DNA from: Syntrophorhabdus sp. PtaB.Bin184
GTDB lineage: Bacteria; Desulfobacterota; Syntrophorhabdia; Syntrophorhabdales; Syntrophorhabdaceae
Direction: 5' to 3'
Assembly (NCBI GenBank): GCA_002067555.1
Contig: MVQQ01000011.1
Span: forward strand, 1-34,800
Length of the DNA: 34,800 nucleotides
In this document: positions 1-6,160 of the stretch, piece after piece
How positions within the stretch are numbered: the first letter of the stretch is position 1
Layout: each line of letters begins with the position of its first letter
Position numbers and translations under genes: made by a program
Notes under the pieces: model-generated
Told to the model about the DNA's origin: nothing
The model's input: only the letters and a program-made list of their open reading frames with translations
Databases searched by the model: none

Positions 1-1
1 G

Positions 2-1474
2 ACGCTCATGAATGCGAAATCCGCCCCCGACGCTGTCAGGTCCAGCTCCGCCCAGGCCGAAGTGGTGGGCCATTTCATGAGTGGGGACGAAGAGTATATC
101 CTTAAGAGGGTCATTGGGAACTCGGGCAGGTCCCGGGCGTTCCTGAACGAAGAGCCCATTACCCTTGCACGGATGGAGACGCTGGGAGGAACCCTCATCA
201 GCGTTTATGGACAGAACGAGTTCCAGCACCTTCTGGAAAAGGAGAACTACACCGGGATCGTGGACAACCTTCTCGGCCTCGGGGAGGAACGGGACAGGCT
301 TTCCGCGAAAGTGGACGAATTGCGGAGGATGAATACGGTCCTTGCCGGCAGGAAGAGGGAGGCCGAGGGAAAAGACAGGGAGATGGAGCTTCTCGAATTC
401 CAGGTGATGGAGATAGAGAAGAAAAATATTGGTGAGAAGGAGGAAGAGACCCTCAGGGAAAGGCTCAAGGTGCTCAAGGGAGCCGAAAGGATCGGAAAGG
501 TCTTCGAAGAGATGACGGAGGGCCTTCGGGGGTCTGAACAGTCGGTTCAGGCCCTTCTCAAGAGGTACTCGGCGATGCTGAGAGCCCTTGGTTCCATCGA
601 GGCCATGGAGGCATTGAAGAAGCGGGTGGACAGCGTATCCTACGAGATCGAGGACCTTCTCCTGGAGATGCACGGGATAGAGAGAACGCTTCTTTTCGAC
701 GAAGAGGAGATGATGCGCGTCGAGGATCGGCTGTCGGAGATATTCAGGCTCAAGGACAAGTACGGCAACAGCCGCGAAGAGATCGAAGCCTTCCGCGTAA
801 AGGCGAAGGAGAGGCTCGCCTATCTCACGGGGCTTACGGGGGATATCGACACGCTCGAGAGGGACAGGGAGAAACTTGCGGCGGAGGTGGAGGAGATGTC
901 GTCGATGCTCTCGGCGAAGCGCAGGAAAGGCTCACCCGGGATCGAAAGGACCATCATCGAGGAGCTGGGGTTCCTGTCCATGAAAGGACTTCAATTCCAG
1001 GTGCTCGTAACGGACAGGGGATGTGTGGAGCGGGACGGACGGGACGACATTGAGCTCCTCATCTCCACAAACCCCGGCGAGCCCTTGAAACCATTGAGGA
1101 AGATAGCTTCCGGCGGGGAACTGTCGAGGATCATGCTTGCCATCAAGAAGGTCATCGGGGGAGAGGAAGAGAAGGCCCTCATCTTCGATGAGGTTGATGC
1201 CGGCATCGGCGGGAGGGTGGCCGACATGGTGGGGCGGCGTCTGAAGGACCTCTCAGCCAGGCACCAGGTTCTTTGCATAACACATCTTCCCCAGATAGCC
1301 GCTTACGGAGACAGGCACTATCTTGTGGAAAAGCAGGTGAAGGACGGTCGGACCACAACGGCCATCCGCGAGCTGACAGCCGAAGAGCGGGTGCAGGAAC
1401 TCGCGCGGATGCTGGGTGGGGCCACCATAACGGACATAACCATAAAGAGAGCGCGGGAGATGCTTCAGTCATGA
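2..1474 (+). CDS. recN: DNA repair protein RecN, 5'-truncated by the window edge
   Basis: SMC-like ATPase that acts on DNA double-strand breaks ahead of recombination. The frame is already open at base 2, and the first residues match the RecN segment just after Walker A, so the true start and the P-loop lie upstream; the ATG at 8 is internal. Visible in order are a conserved ATPase segment (AFLNEEPITL, then ISVYGQNEFQHLL), a long charged coiled-coil middle, the ABC signature SGGELSRIML near bases 1105-1138, Walker B LIFDEVDAGIGG near 1178-1213, and a switch-histidine motif CITHLPQIA near 1274-1300. These are standard for RecN. The stop overlaps the next start as ATGA. Only the 5' end is missing; no internal break was seen. 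Confidence 0.95.
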   Translation, partial: TLMNAKSAPDAVRSSSAQAEVVGHFMSGDEEYILKRVIGNSGRSRAFLNEEPITLARMETLGGTLISVYGQNEFQHLLEKENYTGIVDNLLGLGEERDRLSAKVDELRRMNTVLAGRKREAEGKDREMELLEFQVMEIEKKNIGEKEEETLRERLKVLKGAERIGKVFEEMTEGLRGSEQSVQALLKRYSAMLRALGSIEAMEALKKRVDSVSYEIEDLLLEMHGIERTLLFDEEEMMRVEDRLSEIFRLKDKYGNSREEIEAFRVKAKERLAYLTGLTGDIDTLERDREKLAAEVEEMSSMLSAKRRKGSPGIERTIIEELGFLSMKGLQFQVLVTDRGCVERDGRDDIELLISTNPGEPLKPLRKIASGGELSRIMLAIKKVIGGEEEKALIFDEVDAGIGGRVADMVGRRLKDLSARHQVLCITHLPQIAAYGDRHYLVEKQVKDGRTTTAIRELTAEERVQELARMLGGATITDITIKRAREMLQS

Positions 1475-1920
1475 TCAGAAAAGCGAAAGTGGAAGATATC
1501 AAGAAGATACATCAGTTGGTCAATCAGTCCGCATCACGGGGCGAGATGCTGCCGAGGTCCCTCGGAGAGCTCTACGATAACCTGCGGGACTATTTTGTCC
1601 ATATCCATGACGGGGTCGTTACGGGCACAGGGGGCCTGCACATCTGCTGGGAAAACCTTGCCGAGATCCGCTCGCTCTGCGTCGCCGAAGTCGCCCGGGG
1701 CAGGGGTGTGGGACGGGCACTCGTCGAGGCCTGTCTGGAGGAGGCCGGGACCTACGAGATACACAAGGTCTTTCTCCTCACCTACCAGGTGGAGTTCTTC
1801 GGCAAATGCGGTTTTACCGTCACCGACAAGAAGATCTTCCCCCAGAAGATCTGGTCGGATTGCATCAAGTGCGCCAAATTCCCGGAATGCGACGAAACGG
1901 CAATGATAAGGGAGATATGA
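1471..1920 (+). CDS. GNAT N-acetyltransferase, short ArgA-type (probable N-acetylglutamate synthase)
   Basis: A 149-residue single-domain GNAT protein. The acetyl-CoA loop is visible as VARGRGVGRALVEACL around residues 71-86, with the family beta-strand IRSLCV before it. The C-terminal part (FFGKCGFTVTDKKIFPQKIW and a Cys-rich tail CIKCAKFPECDE) resembles the short stand-alone ArgA class of deltaproteobacteria, which acetylates glutamate in the first step of arginine synthesis. That substrate is inferred from family resemblance; a generic GNAT remains possible. The start chosen is the ATG inside the ATGA overlap with recN. The same frame is open further upstream within recN, but that extension is only shadow sequence. 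Translational coupling with recN is likely. Confidence 0.8.
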   Translation: MIRKAKVEDIKKIHQLVNQSASRGEMLPRSLGELYDNLRDYFVHIHDGVVTGTGGLHICWENLAEIRSLCVAEVARGRGVGRALVEACLEEAGTYEIHKVFLLTYQVEFFGKCGFTVTDKKIFPQKIWSDCIKCAKFPECDETAMIREI

Positions 1921-1925
1921 GAGGC

Positions 1926-1962
1926 GGCTTGAATGGCTTGAGCCGCTTGAATCGCTTGAACG
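1926..1962 (+). repeat. short GCTTGA-containing direct repeats
   Basis: Just after the acetyltransferase stop, the motif GCTTGA recurs four times at about 9-10 base spacing, with variable bases between copies. It is low-complexity sequence with no evident coding role. Confidence 0.6.
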
Positions 1963-1969
1963 CGAAAGG

Positions 1970-2061
1970 CACATGTCAGTCTTTGTTGTCGTCATTCCGC
2001 CACATGTCAAGCTTCTTTGTCGTCATTCCGCCACATGTCAAGCTTCTTTGTCGTCATTCCG
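1970..2061 (+). repeat. 31-bp direct tandem repeat, about three copies
   Basis: Three head-to-tail units beginning CACATGTCA and ending GTCGTCATTCCG start at 1970, 2001 and 2032. Units two and three are identical over their shared length; unit one differs in the middle. There are no spacers, so this is not CRISPR. Each unit carries the left half (GTCATTCCG) of the palindrome that closes the array, which suggests the array arose by slippage or repeated insertion at one edge of a palindromic element. Confidence 0.85.
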
Positions 2062-2080
2062 GCGAAGGCCGGAATCCAGG
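2051..2080. repeat. small palindromic repeat (GTCATTCCGGC-type)
   Basis: A perfect inverted repeat ATTCCGGC-GAAG-GCCGGAAT lies at 2056-2075, flanked by GTC on the left and CCAGG on the right. This is the widespread intergenic palindrome type seen in many proteobacterial genomes, comparable in layout to Neisseria dRS3 or REP-like elements. It would form a strong stem-loop but has no T-tract, so it is not a canonical terminator. Confidence 0.75.
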
Positions 2081-2188
2081 AAGGATTTGGGTCCGGGGCA
2101 GGGTCTGCATCGCCGGTATAGTCCGGGACTACGAGAAACACCGGGACGTGCGGAGATGGTGAGCAATATACTAGCGAGGGGGACATCA

Positions 2189-3484
2189 ATGAAGGATATA
2201 TTAGATAGAGCGGCCGCGTATTTCGATCATGCTGAGGTTTTTTATCTCAATGAGAAGGGAAGGAAGATCGAGGCCAGGGATGGGGAGATCTGTGCGGTCG
2301 AGTTCAAGGAAGAGGAAGGGTACGCGTTGCGTGTCATAAAGGGTGCGAGGCCGGCATTCGCCTATACCTATGACCGCGTCGACCCGGCCGGGAAACTTAT
2401 CGCGAATGTGGAAGCCCTGCTGCCTGTCATGGAGAAGGATGAGGACAGCGTTTTCGCTCCCGCCTGCGAGGGGTATCCTGATTCCCGGTTGTACGATGCC
2501 GCCGGGATGGCCGTCGGCGATGACGAGAAAAGGTCGATGCTCATCGCCATGGAGAAGACGATCAGGGAACATGACGGCAGGATAAGGGCTGTCAGGAACT
2601 GCGAGTTCCACGAAGTGGAGCTCGAGGCCGCGCTGGGGAATTCGAATGGTGTTCTCGTGGAGGGCAGGAAGACCCTTTTTGTCTGGTCTGCGATGGCTGT
2701 GGCCGGGCAGGGTGATGACGAGGTGTCCTGGTATGACTGGCGCTGGTCGGACGACCTCACAGGGATCGACTCGACGCGGATGGGGCTCGATATCGCGGAG
2801 AAGGTCATCTCCATGCTGTCGGCGGAGCAGATACCAACGGGCACATACGAAGGGATACTGACACCACGGGCGGCGTCGGATCTGCTCGGGATCCTGTCGG
2901 AGTCCTTTCTCGCGGAGAACCTGTACAAGGACAAGACGCAGCTGAAGGGCAGGGAAGGAACACGGTGTTTCGCGAAGGGACTCAGGATGGTGGATTCAGG
3001 AATGGCGGGGCCCGATGCATTTGCCTTCGACGGGGAAGGCGTGCCTTCCTTCGAGAACGTGGTTGTGGATGACGGGGTATTTCAGACCTTTCTGTACGAT
3101 ACATATTTTGCCCGAAAGCTAGGCAGGGCTTCGACGGGCAGCAGCGTGAGGAGCGGCCTCAAGAGCCCGCCAAGGTGCGGGGCCCGGGGGATGTACGTGG
3201 GGAAAGGTGTGAGAGATATACTGGCGCCGATGACCAATGGCATCGTGATAGAGGACCTCATGGGAACCCACACCGCCAACACCGTCACGGGGGATTTCTC
3301 TGTGGGCTGCCTGGGTTACATCTGCAAAAATGGTGAAAGAAAACCCTTCCAGGGCGTAATGTTCTCGGGAAATGTCTTCGATATCTTCAAAAGTGTCGGG
3401 GAAACCGGTACCGACCTCACCTTCTACGGCCCCGTCGGCTCCCCGTCGATCTACGTCGAGGGGCTGAAAATAAGCGGAACGTGA
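2189..3484 (+). CDS. pmbA: TldD/PmbA family protein, PmbA-type
   Basis: A 431-residue member of the TldD/PmbA (U62) family, whose TldD-TldE complexes degrade or mature peptides in the cytoplasm. The C-terminal hallmark is present: GTHTANTVTGDFSVG followed by a glycine-rich stretch and the MFSGNVFDIF segment. The HExxxH metal motif of TldD subunits is not visible, which places this with the PmbA/TldE partner. No TldD partner lies in the window. The start is the ATG at 2189, supported by GAGGGGG at 2175-2181. The frame is open upstream to 1973, but that extension runs through the tandem repeat and is not credible. Confidence 0.85.
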   Translation: MKDILDRAAAYFDHAEVFYLNEKGRKIEARDGEICAVEFKEEEGYALRVIKGARPAFAYTYDRVDPAGKLIANVEALLPVMEKDEDSVFAPACEGYPDSRLYDAAGMAVGDDEKRSMLIAMEKTIREHDGRIRAVRNCEFHEVELEAALGNSNGVLVEGRKTLFVWSAMAVAGQGDDEVSWYDWRWSDDLTGIDSTRMGLDIAEKVISMLSAEQIPTGTYEGILTPRAASDLLGILSESFLAENLYKDKTQLKGREGTRCFAKGLRMVDSGMAGPDAFAFDGEGVPSFENVVVDDGVFQTFLYDTYFARKLGRASTGSSVRSGLKSPPRCGARGMYVGKGVRDILAPMTNGIVIEDLMGTHTANTVTGDFSVGCLGYICKNGERKPFQGVMFSGNVFDIFKSVGETGTDLTFYGPVGSPSIYVEGLKISGT

Positions 3485-3490
3485 GAAGAC

Positions 3491-3607
3491 GGTTTCAAGT
3501 TTCAGGTTTCAGGTTTCAGGTCGGAGACCAGATCGAAACCCTTACGCGAATGACAAAAGGTTGGAACGATTTTTTGCCTGAAACCTGAAACGTGGCACCT
3601 GAAACCG
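3491..3607. repeat. TTTCAGG heptamer block with facing inverted CCTGAAA block
   Basis: After the pmbA stop, GTTTCA(A/G) is repeated four times at 3492-3520. About 56 bases later the complementary motif CCTGAAA appears three times at 3577-3607. The two blocks face each other and could pair into a long imperfect stem. No clean U-tract follows, so a factor-independent terminator is not supported, though the structure could still insulate pmbA from the downstream operon. Confidence 0.75.
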
Positions 3608-3631
3608 CATTCTCTTCTCTTCACAAAACCC

Positions 3632-3660
3632 TTGACATGCGTGCGCGCAATTGAGATGAT
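3632..3660 (+). promoter_or_regulatory. putative sigma70-type promoter of the polysaccharide operon
   Basis: A perfect -35 hexamer TTGACA at 3632-3637 is followed after exactly 17 bases by GATGAT at 3655-3660, matching TATAAT at four of six positions including the key A2 and T6. Transcription would begin near 3667, giving a leader of about 90 bases that contains the ops-like element. It lies in the only sizeable gap upstream of the 31-kb gene run. Confidence 0.55.
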
Positions 3661-3727
3661 GTGTCTGTTCAGGGGTTGAACAAATCAATGATCATCGCGA
3701 ATTTGCAGGGAGAGTTGCAACCTCAGT

Positions 3728-3739
3728 GGCGGTAGCCTG
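3728..3739 (+). promoter_or_regulatory. ops-like element (RfaH/NusG-paralogue recruitment site)
   Basis: GGCGGTAGCCTG differs from the E. coli ops element GGCGGTAGCGTG at one of twelve positions. The elemental-pause features (G at -10, T at -1, G at +1) are kept. It sits within the predicted leader, on the coding strand, 20 bases before the first gene of a long polysaccharide cluster, which is where ops elements occur. The assignment rests on sequence match plus position; no RfaH-like gene is in the window. Confidence 0.6.
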
Positions 3740-3759
3740 CCCGAAAATCAGAAATCCAC

Positions 3760-4653
3760 ATGAATGAAGCCCAGTTCAGGACCCTCCGGGAGCTTTCCTC
3801 GGAAGGTGAGATATCCCAGAGAGACCTCTCGAAGAGGATAGGGCTCAGCCTGGGGAGCGTCAACTTTATCCTCAAGGAACTGATCAAACAGGGTTACGTC
3901 AAGGCTCAGCGCTTCAAGAACTCCAACAACAAGGCGGCATATATCTACGTTCTCACGCCGAAGGGCATCAACGAGCGCGTCCGCCAGACCCAGTATTTCC
4001 TCCGTCTCAAGATGGAGGAATACGAGAAGCTCCAGAGGGAGATAGATGACCTCAGGCAGGAGAACGCGCACCTTGATGAGAACGCGGCAGGGACAGACGG
4101 TAAGAGACCGGCCGTTTTCATCGACCGCGATGGCACCATCATGGTCGATGTTGGATATCCGAAGTATGCCCGGCAGGTGAGCCTGATACCGGGGGCCGTC
4201 AGGGCATTGAGAGAATTGAGGAGACAGGGCTTTCTCATCATAATCATAAGCAACCAGTCGGGGATCGGAAGGGGATACATGACCCGCAGGCAGGCCGATA
4301 ACGTCCACAAGAGGGTGATCTCGCTTCTTGCCAATTCCGGTGTGGAGATCGATGACGCCTGTTATTGCCCTCACGCCCCGGACGAAGGGTGCAAGTGCCG
4401 CAAGCCATCCCCGGAAATGCTCTTCGAAGCGGCGAGAAAGTTCAACATCGATTTGTCCCGATCCTTCATGATCGGAGACAGGGATGTCGACATCGAAACC
4501 GGAAGGAACGCGGGTTGCCGGACACTGTGCCTGAGGTCGGTGGAGAACCGAACGGCAGAGTCCATCCTCGCCGACTACGAGAGCGGAGACTGGGAGGGAT
4601 TAATGCGGTACATACTCGACAGCGCGTTTCCGGAGGAGACGAATGCTTTTTGA
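3760..4653 (+). CDS. MarR_EPS winged-helix regulator fused to GmhB-type HAD phosphatase
   Basis: A 297-residue two-domain protein. Residues 1-78 match the EPS-associated MarR-like family (SQRDLSKRIGLSLGSVNFIL, then KAAYIYVLTPKGI), followed by a coiled helix to about residue 108 (FLRLKMEEYEKLQREIDDLR). Residues 116-290 are a histidinol-phosphatase/GmhB-like HAD domain: nucleophile motif FIDRDGT (D122, D124), motif II SNQSGIGRG (164-172), zinc loop CPH...CKCRKP (C203, H205, C211, C213) and motif IV MIGDRD (D240). GmhB removes the C7 phosphate of heptose 1,7-bisphosphate. Both halves look intact, so a regulator appears tethered to a pathway enzyme. It is the first gene after the ops-like leader and overlaps the next gene by 11 bases. 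Domain calls are strong; regulatory function is inferred. Confidence 0.9.
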   Translation: MNEAQFRTLRELSSEGEISQRDLSKRIGLSLGSVNFILKELIKQGYVKAQRFKNSNNKAAYIYVLTPKGINERVRQTQYFLRLKMEEYEKLQREIDDLRQENAHLDENAAGTDGKRPAVFIDRDGTIMVDVGYPKYARQVSLIPGAVRALRELRRQGFLIIIISNQSGIGRGYMTRRQADNVHKRVISLLANSGVEIDDACYCPHAPDEGCKCRKPSPEMLFEAARKFNIDLSRSFMIGDRDVDIETGRNAGCRTLCLRSVENRTAESILADYESGDWEGLMRYILDSAFPEETNAF

Positions 4654-5623
4654 CAGGGACAGACTGACTCTCAGGCCTCTGCGGGAAAGGATCCATGATC
4701 TCGATGCGAGTGTTGTGCTTCCCCTCGGCACGGCAGGTACGTGGAGTCATCCCGGGATCCGGGAAGCGGCCGGCTACATGGTGAGGGCAAAGAAGGCCCG
4801 TGGCAACATCGTCATGATGGTCGGTGGCCACGTCATCCGTTCCGGTGTCCAGAGGTACATCATCGACCTCATGGAGCGGGGGTATATCACGTGTTTTTCA
4901 ACGAACGGTTCAGGGATGATCCATGATTACGAATTCGCCCTCATCGGCGCCACCACGGAGAGCGTCGCGCGGTACATCAAGGAGGGACAGTTCGGTCTCT
5001 GGAAGGAGACGGGCGGGATCAACGACATCGTCAACGAGTCTCACAGAAAGGGCACGGGCGGTATGGGGGCGGCTGTCGGAGAAGCGATCAACGAGGGTGA
5101 TTTCCCCTACAAGGATATCAGTGTCTTTGCGGCTTGCCATCGCCTGGGCATTCCGGCCACGGTCCATATAGGGATCGGGTATGACATAATCCACGAGCAT
5201 CCCAACTTCGACGGTGCCGCCTCGGGCGCGGCCTCGTACGCGGATTTCCTGAAGTATGCTGAGATCATCAGGAACATAGAAGGGGGTGTTGTGATGAACT
5301 TCGGCAGCGCCGTCATGGCGCCCGAGGTTTTTCTCAAGGCCCTCAGCATGGCCCGGAACGTGGCGAGGGCCGACGGACAATCCATCACGGACCTTACCAC
5401 CCTTGTGTGTGATATCCATGAACTGCCGGACAGGATAGAGGGAGAGCCGCCGAAACAGGACACCAGGTATTATTTCCGTCCCTGGAAGACAATGCTTGTC
5501 AGGACCGTGGCGGACGGGGGCAGGAGCTACTACGTCGCCGGCCGTCATTCGGATACGATACCGGCGCTATGGTCATCGATCAACGATATTGAGCGACAAT
5601 CGAACACTCACGCAAAGCCTTGA
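4643..5623 (+). CDS. distant deoxyhypusine-synthase-like protein of unknown function
   Basis: A 326-residue protein. The layout resembles deoxyhypusine synthase: a Rossmann-like GNIVMMVGGHVIRSGVQRYI segment (about 54-73), then STNGSGMIHDYEFAL where DHS has its TTAGGVEEDL segment, then ISVFAACHRLGIPATVHIGI where DHS has its YYWAQKNHIPVFSPALTDG segment, and later GGVVMNFGSAVMAPEVFLKAL. The catalytic lysine region of true DHS (GGGVVKHH and the later SWGK) is not recognisable, so hypusine formation is unlikely, and bacteria generally lack the eIF5A substrate. No signal or membrane segment is visible. GGAGG precedes the ATG, which lies inside the previous gene. Position among heptose-type genes suggests a sugar or cofactor reaction, but I do not know the function. 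Confidence 0.5.
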   Translation: MLFDRDRLTLRPLRERIHDLDASVVLPLGTAGTWSHPGIREAAGYMVRAKKARGNIVMMVGGHVIRSGVQRYIIDLMERGYITCFSTNGSGMIHDYEFALIGATTESVARYIKEGQFGLWKETGGINDIVNESHRKGTGGMGAAVGEAINEGDFPYKDISVFAACHRLGIPATVHIGIGYDIIHEHPNFDGAASGAASYADFLKYAEIIRNIEGGVVMNFGSAVMAPEVFLKALSMARNVARADGQSITDLTTLVCDIHELPDRIEGEPPKQDTRYYFRPWKTMLVRTVADGGRSYYVAGRHSDTIPALWSSINDIERQSNTHAKP

Positions 5624-5633
5624 GGAGCCTGCG

Positions 5634-6104
5634 ATGAAGATTTATACAGTTGACAAACTGGCCAGAAAGATTGAGAATAGCAAAATTAGGGGTAAGAAGG
5701 TTGTGCTTTGCCATGGATGTTTTGACCTCATGCATCCAGGTCACATAAAGTACTTTCAGGCCGCAAAGAAGATGGGCGACATTCTGGTTGTGACCGTTAC
5801 CCCTGACAGATATGTAGACAAGGGGCCGGGAAGACCTGTGTTCAACGAGCAACTGCGCGCCGAGTCCATAGCAGCCCTGCAGTGCGTCAATTACGTGGCC
5901 ATCAACGAATGGCCCACGGCAGAGGAAACGCTCAGATCGTTGAGGCCTGACATATACGTCAAGGGTCAGGAATTCGAAAAGCTCGAAGATAAGACAGGCA
6001 AGATACAGAGGGAGAGTGAGGTTGTAAGGGAGATAGGAGCGGAGCTGAGATTCACCCATGAGATAGTGTTCTCGTCGACGCATTTGCTCAAGAACTATTT
6101 CTGA
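5634..6104 (+). CDS. stand-alone nucleotidyltransferase, HldE/RfaE domain II-like
   Basis: A 156-residue cytidylyltransferase-fold protein. It carries the canonical N-terminal motif GCFDLMHPGH (HPGH at 34-37), the conserved KGPGRPVFNE loop (63-72), IYVKGQEF (107-114) and the C-terminal serine-rich SSTHLL motif. The closest well-known relative is domain II of HldE, which transfers a nucleotide to heptose 1-phosphate. Nucleotide specificity cannot be read from the sequence. The start is the ATG at 5634, preceded by TGAGGAG; upstream frame extension is spurious. It is 10 bases after the DHS-like gene and 56 bases before a second, fused copy of the same domain with a degraded HxGH motif, so it may be the active transferase of the pair. 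Confidence 0.85.
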   Translation: MKIYTVDKLARKIENSKIRGKKVVLCHGCFDLMHPGHIKYFQAAKKMGDILVVTVTPDRYVDKGPGRPVFNEQLRAESIAALQCVNYVAINEWPTAEETLRSLRPDIYVKGQEFEKLEDKTGKIQRESEVVREIGAELRFTHEIVFSSTHLLKNYF

Positions 6105-6105
6105 A

Positions 6106-6121
6106 GAGGAGAACCGCCATC
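6106..6121 (+). promoter_or_regulatory. Shine-Dalgarno implying a non-canonical ATC start at 6119
   Basis: GAGGAG at 6106-6111 lies seven bases before ATC at 6119. No ATG, GTG or TTG follows at suitable spacing. Translating from the ATC yields KRKILYINDLVKKVRQL, which aligns with the N-terminus of the neighbouring paralogue (KIYTVDKLARKI). The first conventional start, GTG at 6161, has no ribosome binding site. Confidence 0.5.
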
Positions 6122-6160
6122 AAACGGAAAATTCTATATATCAACGATCTTGTCAAAAAA

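Noticed and set aside
1970..2061. possible CRISPR array
   Set aside because: The 31-bp units are directly abutted with no spacers, and no cas gene is present.
2087..2122. possible promoter for pmbA (TTGGGT ... TATAGT)
   Set aside because: The hexamers are 24 bases apart, too far for a sigma70 promoter, and no better pairing was found.
3491..3607. rho-independent terminator after pmbA
   Set aside because: Arms can pair, but the loop is long and there is no T-tract directly after the 3' arm.
4643..5623. annotation as functional deoxyhypusine synthase
   Set aside because: The lysine-containing active-site segments are not recognisable, so only a distant structural relation is claimed.
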